From contig OU015569.1 in the NCBI GenBank assembly GCA_907165135.1, forward strand, positions 8,556,501-8,620,500: a stretch of 64,000 bases of DNA. Reading direction: 5' to 3'. The notes under the pieces are model-generated. The model was not told the DNA's origin. It made no database searches and saw only the letters and a list, made by a program, of their open reading frames with translations. Source of the DNA: Oikopleura dioica. Lineage: Eukaryota > Chordata > Appendicularia > Copelata > Oikopleuridae. The stretch's first letter is position 1; each line of letters opens with the position of its first letter. Positions 24,591 through 35,942 of the stretch are shown here, in pieces. A program made the position numbers and the translations under genes.

Positions 24591-25528
24591 TTACAGAAGT
24601 GTCTCGTCGTCGGGAAACTCTTCGAGCAGTCGACTCAGGTCCCTTTCGCTTTGAATCGCTCTTATGTTATTCAAGACGACAGGAGAGCCAAAGCAGGGTT
24701 TTGTGTAAGTTTTCTTTTTCCATTCTCCAGCTGAAATTAAACGGTTATTCAAAGCTGCTATTTTGATGAGACTTACTCTTCTCGTCTCTTCTCGTCTCAC
24801 TGTAAGTAAAGGCAACATCGAAAAAGAGGTTGAAAGGGTAGCTCACATTATCAGCTACGTCTTCAATGAGCTCTTGCAACTTTCCCCTGGTGAAAGGAAC
24901 GCAACAAGTGATGGAATCTCTATCTGCGACTCTTTCGAACTCGAAGGACTCTTCAGACAGTGAGTCGAAGAAAAGGAGCTCTTCTTTTGAAAAGGCAGTG
25001 GGAATTTTCATTTTTTCGAATGTGATGATCGAAAAGCCAACGAAGCCCTTTTTGATGCTCGAAATTGGGGTCACAGCCGCAACAATTGACCGTAAAATTG
25101 GCACCAAACAATCAACCTCCCTTATCGACTCCATCTCCACTGTTAATTTGACCCAAATCAGCTGTTTATTGTCCCCAACTCAGGCGGAACTTTGAGACGC
25201 GCCCATCGTTGGAGCTTTGAAATTCTATTTTCAGAATGAGCCATTTTTAACAAAAAAAATCAAGTAGAGGGGATCAAGCGGGTTCGAGAGGTGATGAATT
25301 TAGCACTTGGCAATGCGATCTACGCGGAACCTGCATGCTTGACTCTTCCACAACATTTGAGCCACGTGATCGAAATCGCGTACATGGTGCGAGTCGATTA
25401 CGTAATCCATGGCCGCGCCTTTTTGTTCGGCCAGAATTGCAGTAATTTCAGCGTACGAAGGCGAAACGGCTCCAGGAGGAGGAAGCATCGGAGTCACCGA
25501 TTCGGAGCAGTAGTGACTCCGCCGCCAT
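24591..25528 (-). CDS. unrecognised 198-residue protein
   Basis: Three exons, 25528-25457, 25161-24777 and 24730-24591, join with GT-AG sites and matching phases to give 198 residues: MAAESLLLRIGDSDASSSWS at the start and EEFPDDETLL at the end. The middle looks like an alpha/beta domain (LTVEMESIREVDCLVPILRS, then KKGFVGFSIITFEKMKIP) with an acidic SLSEESFEFE stretch and PFTRGKLQELIEDVADN. There is no signal peptide or obvious membrane helix. I do not recognise the family. The first exon is the least certain part; the second exon could start at its own ATG near 25140. Confidence 0.5.
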
Positions 25529-25710
25529 GGAAGTGACAGGAGCAGATTGTCCCGTTAAATTCCATCGATTGGTCAAATGCGTGCGCCCACGCTACCTGCG
25601 AGGGCATTTGAAAATCTTCAGAAAGGTTTTGCGAAAAGTTCTCAGTCCTTTTCGTGCTTTACCGCCAACTCCGGCTCAGCTCAAGCTCGCTACTGCTCAA
25701 CTCGCGCTCT

Positions 25711-25917
25711 TCAGAGAATCTGAACGAGCTCGTTCTCCACTCCACGGTCATTGAGGTAGGAGCAGAGTAGAGCAGCCAGCTCATTTTCTTTCATAGTTTT
25801 CTGAAAATTTTATCGACAAATTTTCTAAAAACGTACGTTTGAGCCAATCGAAAATTGCCCGCTAAAGTGGGCGACTTCTTGAAGTTTTTGAACCATTAGG
25901 TTTGGTCTCACAGTCAT
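25711..25917 (-). CDS. possible 56-residue microprotein with one 36-nt intron
   Basis: From the ATG at 25917, MTVRPNLMVQKLQEVAHFSG runs to a GTACGT donor; a 36-nt intron ending TTTCAG leads to a second exon, MKENELAALLCSYLNDRG, then VENELVQIL and a stop. The intron phase fits, and the amphipathic helix pattern in exon 2 looks protein-like. I do not recognise it. Its small size makes chance possible. Confidence 0.35.
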
Positions 25918-26409
25918 TATTTTCTTCAGATATACATGACACTTCCGTCTTCTTCTTGATTCATAAGAATGTAAGAAAAAAAGTACTGACCCAGTGTTAG
26001 TGAATGTACGAAATTAGCACTTAGAATACGATTTACAACCATGATTGAAACTCGATTTATTAAATCTCCACACTGTACTGGCGGAATAGGTCTCATAACG
26101 CTGGGCACTCGCTTACATTGGAGTTCATGATGCTTTTTTGTGTGGGTTGGTGCCCGAAGCTTGTGAGGGAGACGCCCCTTCCCTCGCCTGCGAACTTGTC
26201 TAATCTTCGAGCAGACAATATAACGAGTAAAAATTACTCGATCTTTACCACTTTTCTTCTGAGGTAATAGGATAATCAAGAGTAAATTTTAAGGCTCCAT
26301 TTTTCAACAAAAGCTCTTTGAATGAGTCAGTGCGCTGTTTCCTCAAAAACATATTTTTTTCTTTGAAAATATGACTACTTATTAGCGACTGAAGAATAAT
26401 TGCGAGTTC

Positions 26410-26411
26410 AG
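26410..26411 (+). promoter_or_regulatory. trans-splice-like acceptor before PDCD4
   Basis: An AG in the context GCGAGTTCAG lies ten nt before the PDCD4 start codon. It may be a spliced-leader acceptor or the end of a 5'-UTR intron. Confidence 0.3.
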
Positions 26412-26420
26412 AAAGCATTA

Positions 26421-28298
26421 ATGAACGACTTATCGATTCAAAATGAGGAACTTGCGACTTTGGCTGGAATAGAGAATTGCAAGGAGCTGGAATTCCGGAA
26501 TCGAGGCTTTTCGGACTCTTCTGGTTGCTCTTCTGACGAAAAGGCTCCTTCTTCGCAGCCAATCGCGATCGCCGATGGCGCTGGAAGTCGTCGAGCTTCG
26601 CAATCGTCAGCCAAGGGGTCTACTCGTTCCAGGAATAATTCCAAAGCCGAGTCAACTGGGGTCTCCGTCGGATCTTCCGGAGTAGGATCTCTTCAGAAAG
26701 TTCCGCCTGCCACTGCTTTCAAGGTGCCACAGTCACTGAGTCAGATCTTTCACTGTAATTTAGGACTTCTGCAAGAAAGGCTTTGGAGACCGGAAATCTC
26801 GCGCCGCTCAAGGTCGCGGCCTCGCCAAGAAACGTTAGTTCTGTTGTTGCCTTTTCTTTCGCTAATTTTATTATTTGTAGAAGGCGGCGGCGGCTCGTTT
26901 ACTTGGGGCAAGCCAGGTTGCGAGCTCGATGATCGAAATAATGTCTCCGTCAACGTAGATGATCCAAACTACGACCCCTTTCAGGTTCGTGAGCTCAGCA
27001 TATATGGACTTTCGAGCAAAATATCCTACTGTAGGACCCGGACATCGTCTTCGACTCACTTGAAATCGAACCGAGCACGGAGGAGATCGCCAGCGAACTG
27101 GAGCAGTGCATCGGCGAATATTTCAATACTGCCGATCAAGCTGCTTTCTTAGAACAAGTAGAAGGGATGATGATCAAGAACAACCGCTCATTCGTCCTAG
27201 AACAGCTTCTCGAGTCCAGCCTAGGTAATAAATGTGATCCTCGAACAAATGACCGAACTTCCTTTCAGAACAAAAGAACGAATACCGTGAACTAGCCTCA
27301 AAAGCTACCAAATACTTCTTCGATCTTCAGTACTACGACGTCATAACCGTAGCTCGTGGATTTAGCGTAAGTTAATTGACGTATTTAGCTAAATACGAAT
27401 TTCTTCTTTAGGTGTTGCTCGATCGACTGGCAGATTTAATCTTGGACACTCCTGAAGCGCCCGAAATTCTAGGAAAATTCATTTCGCGATCAATTCTTGA
27501 TGGCTGCTTGCCGGACAACTTCATTTCCGAGGAGCTTAGAGGCGCCGGGAGTCTTGGTATTTAAAATTTAAAAAAGGTTCTATTGTAATCCGTTTAATTC
27601 AGTTCGAAGATGCCTTGATTACTCGTCTGCGCTGAACAAGGATCCGAGGAGCGTCGAGACTTGCTGGGGAACGGCGATTGGCGGCTTCACCGACACTTCA
27701 GTGCTCACCGAGAAGGTGTTTATTACTGATTGAGCCATTCGTTACTTTAGCGTTTAAGATTCGCGAGCTTCTCAAAGAGTTTCTCTCTTCGGGCGATAAA
27801 GATGAGGCGTCGAAATGTCTACGCGAGCTTGACGTTCCTCATTTCCACCACGAGCTCGTTTTCGAGGCGATTTTGATCGCGATGGAAGCCGAAGACGAGA
27901 ACGTCATTAACCAAATGACATGGCTTTTACAATACATGTTCAAAGAGGTAGATTTGATCATTTCACTACATCACACTTAAAACTATACTCAGGGAGTTTT
28001 ATCTGTCGACCAGATGCATGCTGGATTCAGCCGATTCTACGCAAACGTAGACGACGTCATGCTCGACATTCCACATGTTCATCATTGGCTAGAGAAGCTC
28101 GTTTTCCGCGCTGCCCAACGGAAGATCATTTCGAAAAAATCGAACTGATGTGTCCGAACAGGTGATGTTTTTCGATGTTTTTCGCTCTTCATCGAAATTT
28201 TTAGATCACGCAAACGATTTTCCTCCGAATCCGACGCCAGCACCGTCTTTGGCCGTTCCAGTCGAATGAATAATCTTCGCAGTCTGGACGAAGAGTAA
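26421..28298 (+). CDS. PDCD4: PDCD4, programmed cell death 4 (two MA3 domains)
   Basis: PDCD4 binds eIF4A through two MA3 domains and represses translation. Here a Ser-rich N-tail (RRASQSS, RSRNNS) leads to the conserved basic/glycine segment (DRKSRAAQGRGLAKK) and DDPNYDP. MA3-1 runs from about 27032 to 27710 (EEIASELEQCIGEYFN, LASKATKYFFDLQYYDV, ILGKFISRSILDGCLP). MA3-2 follows from about 27755, with the hallmark CLRELDVPHFHHELVFEAI, then DQMHAGFSRFY and DIPHVHHWLEKLVF. The tail RKRFSSESDAS matches the phosphorylatable C-terminal Ser motif of the family. Introns are short GT-AG. One problem is a six-A run at 28134-28139: the MA3-2 frame (IISKK) runs into a stop, while the conserved continuation ELMCPNRSRKR is one base out of frame. 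Confidence 0.95.
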
Positions 28299-30816
28299 GC
28301 CGACAACTGCGACGCATTCTTCGATTTTCATTCTTCGCTCCACCTAACCTAAAACCGTCCATGGGCATCATTCTCTAGGCCCTGTATCATTCTCTTTCAG
28401 ATGCTTTCCTAACGCCCCAGAAAACGTCCTAGCCGCTAGTTACCTCGAGATGTGGCAATTGAGAATGCTTTGGACTCGATGCTTAATTCCGTCTATTGGT
28501 TAATCTCGAACCTATCTTCCAATTTTCGCGAAATCTTTTTCAGCATCGAGTTCGGTTCGTTTGCGAATTGCAAGCGTATTATGCGTTCTCAATCTTCAGA
28601 AATTTATTTAACTAGAAACAAATTGCCACATAACGTTCGAACTTGAATCTCCTTTCAAGCTTCTCATTCATAAAAATGTCCTCTGCGAGGATATTTCATC
28701 TTTCAAACCCATGAGTACTTCAACCGGTTGTAGAATCAACTGTCCAGTTCCATTTATACATTTCACAGTTACAGTTAAGCGTGTTCCCTCAAAATTGCTT
28801 TCAGATATTTCTATCAGGATGGAAGGTTATTCAATTTTAAGTGTAGGAGAACCAAAGCAATTAGTGCCGCTCCTTATCCATGGCAGCATTTTCTATTAAT
28901 TATCTTCCTGACTAAAATTTGATATTTTTGCGCTTGTGAAAGTACAAATACACTTCCATAAAATGCTAGTGTCCCTTTTTTTATTTTTGTTAAATCCTTC
29001 TGGTAGCTTTCAGCAAGACAGCGACTAGATAAAACTTTCAATTTCTGGGTTTATCAGCCATTGCCTTATGAAGAACATTGGATCATGATTCCATGGCACC
29101 AGTAACAAAGAAGTCTGCAGGCTAAACGATTGAAATTATTAACTGATCTTATGTTTCCCAAGCGCTTAATTCGACACCGCCTTGCTTATTAAATTTGATC
29201 ACGCTAACCGACCGCTAAGTTCAAATTCTACTTCGTTTACTTTTTTCTTGGCATTCATGCTCATACCTGTCTTCCAGAATGTTTGGAATTATTCGTGACT
29301 CAAAGGTTTTCTAACTACAAACGCACTCAACTTATGTACTACACATTCGCCAAGCAGTGACAAATATTATTTATAATACCATTCGCTCAGTTTCGATCAA
29401 GTCAAGTAAAGTCATAAAAAAAACTTTACTTTACAGTTGTTGTTCTGTATTTTGATCGCGCAGGTCTCAAAAGCAGCTCGTTGAATGTTGTGAAGTGGAG
29501 GTTCACCTCGCACAAGTCCGCGGAAGGGTTAATTTTCATCGGTACCGCCTTCAGCGCACTGGTGTTAAGGTGTGCCAGCCCGTCACGTATTTCGGAGTTT
29601 CAAATCTCTCGTTTTAATTTCATCTATCGCAAGCAGGTTTGAATGCTATGTCGAGGCAGAATCTTCTTACACCTGGCAAGAATTTCTGACAAAAATATTT
29701 TTTATTCCGAAAATAATGCTCTCGGAAATATAAAAATGATTGGATATGTATATAAAAAATAATTTAAGGAGACCAACCTTGATTTAGTCCCTTGATTTGG
29801 AGCTCGTAAAATATCGTTATCTTGTTGGTAAATGTTTTTTTTTTTATAAATGTGAGGTAAGTTTTGGTGGTCTCTGATTCGGAATAAGTTCGTTCGTGCG
29901 ATTTAGCACCGCCGATTAGAAATTCAATATTTTCATCACGTGTGATGAAAACTCGGAAAAGATTAGCTTCCCCCTCTCGAGTCGATTCTAAATGATGGAA
30001 GTCAACTCTCAGCCTCGCATTTATTGAGAGTCTCTAATAGAGACGAACACTCAACTATCTGTGGGGAGCCCTCAGACGGCGCACCACCTTGTAAAATCAG
30101 TAGCTTATTTTCCAGTTAAAATAGTTTTTTTCTGGCAATACAGTAGTTGGGATTCTTTTTGTGAAAACTCTTCTATACTAAGAGTCTCTCCCTATACTCT
30201 TCTATGTTATCAGAACTTCGTGGACTTAATCTAGATTACTGAAACGGAAGCGAGCGTACTTCAAGGGAAGATGAGAGAGCCGACTAAGTAGTAGGGGCGT
30301 CGAGTTGCAGTCCACGTCTGACGGGGGGATACAGTACAGCTCCAGCTTTGATGATCGACTTCGGTGGCTTTTCCTTAATGACACCTCGTTGGGCGCCCAT
30401 CGTTGATGGATTGAGCCCGCTTCGCCCGGTGGCTAAATCGAGGTGGTGGTGGTGGCGGACTCCTCAAGAGGGAGTCCCAGCGCCTCTCCACTTGTTCAGA
30501 GTTAGAGCTTTGAGCGAGAGGCCAGTGGTAACTGATAATAAGCGATTGAGTCTCGTTATCGAAGGGCGCGTCACTTGACCACCAGCAGCGCCCATCCTCG
30601 CCACCAATTTGCTCTCCAGACAACCTACTCCACCACCAAAGACTTTTGAACTGACCAAGCAACCCGGGCTTCGACCCCTCAAGAATGAAATTCAAGAGAT
30701 AAACATCTTTTGCGAACACCACCTCAAACTACTATCGAACACCAGAAAAACAAAACAAAATACAAAACAGAGAACGAAACAGAGAGTAGACACACAGAAG
30801 ATAAACGAGCGATAAA
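28299..30816. other. intergenic and probable astacin 5' region
   Basis: About 2.5 kb between PDCD4 and the astacin gene with no supported gene. The last 500 nt hold GTGG-rich and A/C-rich stretches that may be leader or promoter sequence for the astacin; short open frames there are not convincing. Confidence 0.45.
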
Positions 30817-33800
30817 ATGAAGCTCGTCTGGCTCAGCCTTGTCCTCTCAGCACTAGGCGAAGACAAGGTAAGCAGTCCCAAACCAAGTAATTCAGAAACG
30901 TACGCACAAAGGAACGGTTTATGCGCTTCTCTGAAACAAAACACGGAACACGTAATCGTTATCGTTCCACGTGTGTTTGAACTTTGAGCTCGCGTTTTTC
31001 TCAAGGACTCGCGTGCGCTCCTAAGAAGTGTTTCTAAAAAATCCACCACAATAGTTCTATGTATATTCACGACAAATACATTCACGTAGAACATTTTTGC
31101 AATCTCCTACCATTGAAATATGCTATACATTAAAGATGCTTTGTTAGAACAAATATTATAAAAAAATTTAGTGACCATTATTAAAAAGATAGTAAATAAC
31201 TTTTTCATGCTAAGCAAAGATGAATTGTAAAAAGGAGCACAATTATTTATTGTACTCTTATCTAATAAAATATAATCGCTTATTAGTTTTTAATTTTTTA
31301 GTCAAAACGTAATAAAATATTTTTTTCTACTAATCACCGTGCTAAACCGTTTACGAGAGCGATATCATCGTGGCAAGCAAAACGAGAACAGAAAAAGAGA
31401 GAAAAAGAAGCTGAACGTATCTCACGTAGAGCAAAGCGTAAAAATGAGCGCAGAAATAAAAAACCATCTGACTTTGTCACTTTCACTGATGCGCCTTCCA
31501 CGAGCCCTTTTCCGACTCCAAGCAGCGAAAGTTCGAATGCGAAGTCGAATCACTTGAACGATCCGCGCCCGATGGACTCTGAGTACATCCCAAATTACAT
31601 GTCTCATGACGAGGATGACATCCTCTACACACCGAGTTACGCCATGTTTATGGCTCAGTCCGGAGCCGACATTTCCGACATTCCGATCGAAGCTAACGAA
31701 AAAACTGCCAGAGTTGCCGGTATTCCTGGAATCATAAACCTCTGGGACAAATATATCAATCAGAAGAATGGAAAAATGCAGGTCCCATACGCTTTTGAGC
31801 CCAGATTCGACGATTGGGGCCGCAAAGTCGTGGAAGATGCATTCGCCCTTATTGAAAGTGAGATGCCTTGCATTGAATTCATCCAAGCTAACCCGAGGTA
31901 TTGAGATAACTAACACAATAAACTTAGTTTTCGTTACATATAATCTATGTGAACGCATTCACTTGTTTGCATGCAGTATCAGCAAAATAAGACTGACTCC
32001 TATTGAATTCGTTGCTTGAGATTTTCCCTAGACCCTAGCTCCCAGGAAGGAGAATCTTGCAATAAGATTGAAAAACATCGTTGCTCTATCAGTATCAGCT
32101 CTGAAAATAACTCGTCTTTCTCAGACTTCATCGCGATTATTTGTACATGATGCAGTCTCGTGGATGTCACAGCTATGTGGGCCGCATAACAGGAGCTCAG
32201 CCGCTATACCTCGACATTCCGTGCCAGCGCGTTGGAGTGGCTACTCACGAAATTTTCCACGCTTTGGGTTTCCACCACGAGCATCAGCGGCTCGATCGCG
32301 ACAAGTACATTCGCATTGAGTGGGACAACATTAAGTCAACAGGATGTGGTGCCAGTAGGAATGTTGGTTGTGGCATCTACTTCCAGAAACTCAAGTTCAC
32401 CAAGTTAAGGTTACCCACACCCTACGAAATAAGCATATTCCGAATATGATATTCGGCTTTGTTTTGAATAAGCACGTCGCTAGTTGTGATGAGCAAACAC
32501 ATGTTATCCACATTTCTTTTCGATAGTTAAATTGAAGTGAACCGTTATCTATAAGCTGGTTAATACATAGCTTTTAATCGCCCTCTTATGGTTTTTTATC
32601 TGTTATTAATTAGAAGGTTGGGCGATATTAACCGCTATCTGGACTTTTCCACATCACGTGGGTAACCTATCGTCCGGTTGATGCTCCTTACGATTACGTC
32701 TCTGTTATGCACTACGACGGATTTGCCTTCTCCGAAACGCCAGGGAAGAAACCTACGATCACCAGCCGAGATGGAACCGTCTTCAGAGCGCAGCGAATCA
32801 AAGCATCTACTGAGGACATTCGACAGCTCTGTGAACTTTATGGTTGCGACAAATGCGCACAAGTTGAAGGTTCCGATGCTAGAGCCTGTGACACAGCGCC
32901 GTACTCAACATTTGAGCGTCGTGTTTGCGATGGATTCCAAGATTGCGTCGATGGAGCTGACGAGCGAGAGTAAGTTTTGGCCAATTGAAAAACGTCGTTC
33001 AGAATTAATTTCGTAATTGCTCAGGCCCCTCGGCATTTGTCGCATGTCTTTTCTTCAAAAACAAGTCAATGAGTAACGATTAAATTTAGCTGCAAATCTT
33101 GCAACGGCGACAAATCTTGGCAGTGCACAGATCAGCCTCAGTGTATCCGGACAGAACAGCGCTGTGATGGATGGGCCGACTGCAACGATGGATCTGATGA
33201 GCGTGACTGCATCGCTACCTGTTGTAATAAACTCGAACTCAACGGCATTGTCTTTTCTCGAATGAAACACGAGTTGAATGGTCGACCAGTTTACTACAGG
33301 TACAATTTGGGAGATTGATTCGGTTCTATTTCCATTTTTAGCACATCTGAAGACAAATATGTTTCTTTCTCCTACGAAGACTCGACATGGAATCTCGGAC
33401 CCCAGCCCGGTAACAACGTTGCGGATGTTCTCGCCATTTCCGGAAAAATTTGTCCCGAGCAAGTTGAAGAACCATGGTACAAATGGAATCAATACGGAGG
33501 ACTCAAACCTTGCTGCTATCCAAAGTGCTTGGACAATGTTGCGCCTCCTAGAGAAGGCAGGCCATGTGAAGAAAAACCTTGCCAGAATGGCGGCGAATGT
33601 ACGGACGACGGTTACGAGTTTACGTGTAGTTGCCCCTCAGGTTACTATGGGACACGTTGTGAACACGAATCGTCTATTTGCCAGACAAAACCTTGCTTAA
33701 ATGGTGGAACATGTATTCCTAAGGAAGACTCTTACACTTGTGAATGCCCACTTGTCTACTTTGGTCCAAATTGCGAACATGGTACGTTATAAAAGAGCAG

Positions 33801-35422
33801 AAACATTTTTTAATTCTTGTTTAATTGATAACGCTTAAAATTAGGCTGCGAGCATCCATCAGAAGCATTTGACGCTTCGCCCTCTGTTATCTACGATTGC
33901 AAGGACCGAGTGTGTCGGTTCAAATGTCCTTCTGGTGAGCTAGCAAGCGTGAGAAATCCAGCTGTGTGTTTTTGCTCTTCTGGTCATTGCAAGTGGTACC
34001 CGAGTTCCCTCAGTCAGCAGATAACTTGCCCAGATGAAGAACCTCCTACTACCACAACTACGACCACAACTACTACTACAACTACAACTACTACTACTAC
34101 TACTACAACAACCACTACTACAACAACAACGACAACTACTACAACAACGACTACTACAACAACTACGACTACAACAACAACAACTACTACAAAACGTACA
34201 ACTAAACGTACAACAACTACAAAGAAGACGACAACTACTAGAAGAACAACTACTAAAAGAACTACAACAATGAAATTCATACCTAAGAAGCCCACAACAA
34301 TGCCCCCAAAGGTAATATAGTCTATATTATACAGATATATTTAAGCATCGTTAAATAAAACCACTCGTAAAAATCACATCGATAATGTCAATTATTTATG
34401 TATTCATTCAGGCATTTATGGTAACCGAATCTGATGATGTAAGTTCCTAACCTGATGCTTAAATTAATTGAAATGAGTTTTTGTTTAAAAATTTCTTCTC
34501 GAATCATTTCTATGATAACAATAAAAACTTTGTCTTACTCCTCCATCTATAAAATATAATAGTATGACTTACTGGACGGGTACGATGAGGAGGACTACGA
34601 TGAGGAAGCGGTAACTTCCTCGACTGTAAGTGCATCACCCCAGCTACGCGTTCTTTATTTCAACCCTAGTCTCATCATTAGACTCTTGTTGGAGCATGTT
34701 TTTAAACCGAAAACTTCTTCTCAAAAACTCACGCATGGCAATATATTCGAGAGCTACGAATATATTCCTAGGGTTAATACGCTCGCTCATTAACCTCTTT
34801 TTTGGCTGCTTTAAAAATCGTGCAACGAAAAGCACGAAAAATAATTCCTCCAAGACTATCAAATTGATTCTCGGAGTTTTCGTTGTTTATTCTTTAGCAA
34901 ACGTAATGTGCATACTTTTACGAATTTGTTAGAGCACTGGCAATCGTGTTGGCAAGTGCCCGCGTCCAACAAACAAGCTCGACTCAGATGTGTTGCCGAG
35001 GAGTGACTGCTTGAACAGAGGAAAGTGGACGAAGAACTACTCTTGCAAGCTAGAATGCAAGGACAAGCGAAAGCGCCCAGTTGTTAACGGTAAGCTCAAT
35101 CGACTTCAGTCAAGACAAATGAAGGGTCGAGTTCATCTCGAGGGATATCTGGAAGTAGCATTTTATCGCGTCCCATAATGTCAACATAATAAGCGCGATA
35201 AGAAATTGCGCCAGCTCAGAATTGAAAACGATAAGAAGACGCGTAATATCGGACAACGCAAACTAAAACAAATAACCTTTTCTTGTGCGACCCCAAATAC
35301 CACATTAGATCGCGAATAACAAAACTCATCATTTTTTTATAGAAATGAAATGCCGATGTCGGCCAGGCAAGCTGTGTTCGTGGTTAGCGAAGAACGTTAA
35401 AAGAAAAGTTACATGTCACTAA
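30817..35422 (+). CDS. secreted astacin metalloprotease with LDLa, EGF and Thr-rich regions
   Basis: A signal peptide (MKLVWLSLVLSALGEDK) and a basic propeptide-like stretch (ERISRRAKRKNERRN) precede an astacin M12A domain: zinc motif HEIFHALGFHHEHQRLD at about 32249-32299 and Met-turn SVMHYD near 32702. Then come one degenerate and one clear LDL-receptor class A repeat (CDGFQDCVDGADE; CDGWADCNDGSDERDC), two EGF repeats (CEEKPCQNGGEC; CQTKPCLNGGTC), a Cys-rich segment, a long Thr tract, short acidic exons (DEEDYDEEAV) and a basic Cys tail ending KRKVTCH. It should be an extracellular zinc endopeptidase acting on matrix or secreted proteins; the mucin-like tract suggests O-glycosylation. The intron at 32404-32657 ends in AC rather than AG. 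The final exon stops at 35420-35422. Confidence 0.9.
34038..34290 (+). repeat. ACN-codon microsatellite encoding the Thr tract
   Basis: An uninterrupted run of ACA/ACT/ACG codons within the astacin gene encodes about 50 threonines, grading into Lys/Arg-Thr repeats (KRTT, RRTTT). The third positions vary, so the repeat is held at the protein level rather than being one pure trinucleotide. Long open frames on the opposite strand here are only its shadow. Confidence 0.9.
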
Positions 35423-35942
35423 TCAATTTGTTCAAAACATAAAGCAAAAAAAAAATTAACGAACCAGAAAATTGCAAATAGATTGTCTGAACGCTGCGCT
35501 GGGCGATAATTCCCACCGCACAGTTCAGTTTCTATTAAAAACTACTTTTAAAAATGTTCACTTCGACCCTGCCACCAACTACAACTGTGACTACCAATTT
35601 GTTCCAACTAGGTTCTTCTTTTTCATGTGTGAAACTCCTCTGAAACCATTTTTCCTATCCGGAAGGGGCGAGAGTTCTTGAATTCCAACTTGGACTCTTC
35701 TTGGCGGGCGAAAAGTTTCCCGTGTGCTCGCTTCCGTTAAATACACTTTTGTAAATTTCACCAAACAAAATATTAAATTATTAAAAAAACAACACCAAAA
35801 AGAAGATATCTGTGTCCCACGTTTCGTTCAAAACGAAAATTTACGCTTTCGTCCAGACCGTTTATGTGTTCAATAATATAACAAAAATATACAATTTTTG
35901 TGTGTCATTATTTAAAATGTATTTATTTATCTAAAGGGATCA
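35423..35942. other. short convergent gap
   Basis: The 3' ends of the astacin (+) and Cys-loop receptor (-) genes face each other here. Only short open frames; nothing supported. Confidence 0.5.

Noticed and set aside
30348-30722. ORFs on both strands with Pro/Trp-rich repeats before the astacin gene
   Set aside because: They come from GTGG-rich sequence, lack splice context and resemble leader sequence.
34014-34295. Minus-strand open frame of nearly pure valine
   Set aside because: It is the complement of the plus-strand Thr-codon repeat and has no other coding sign.
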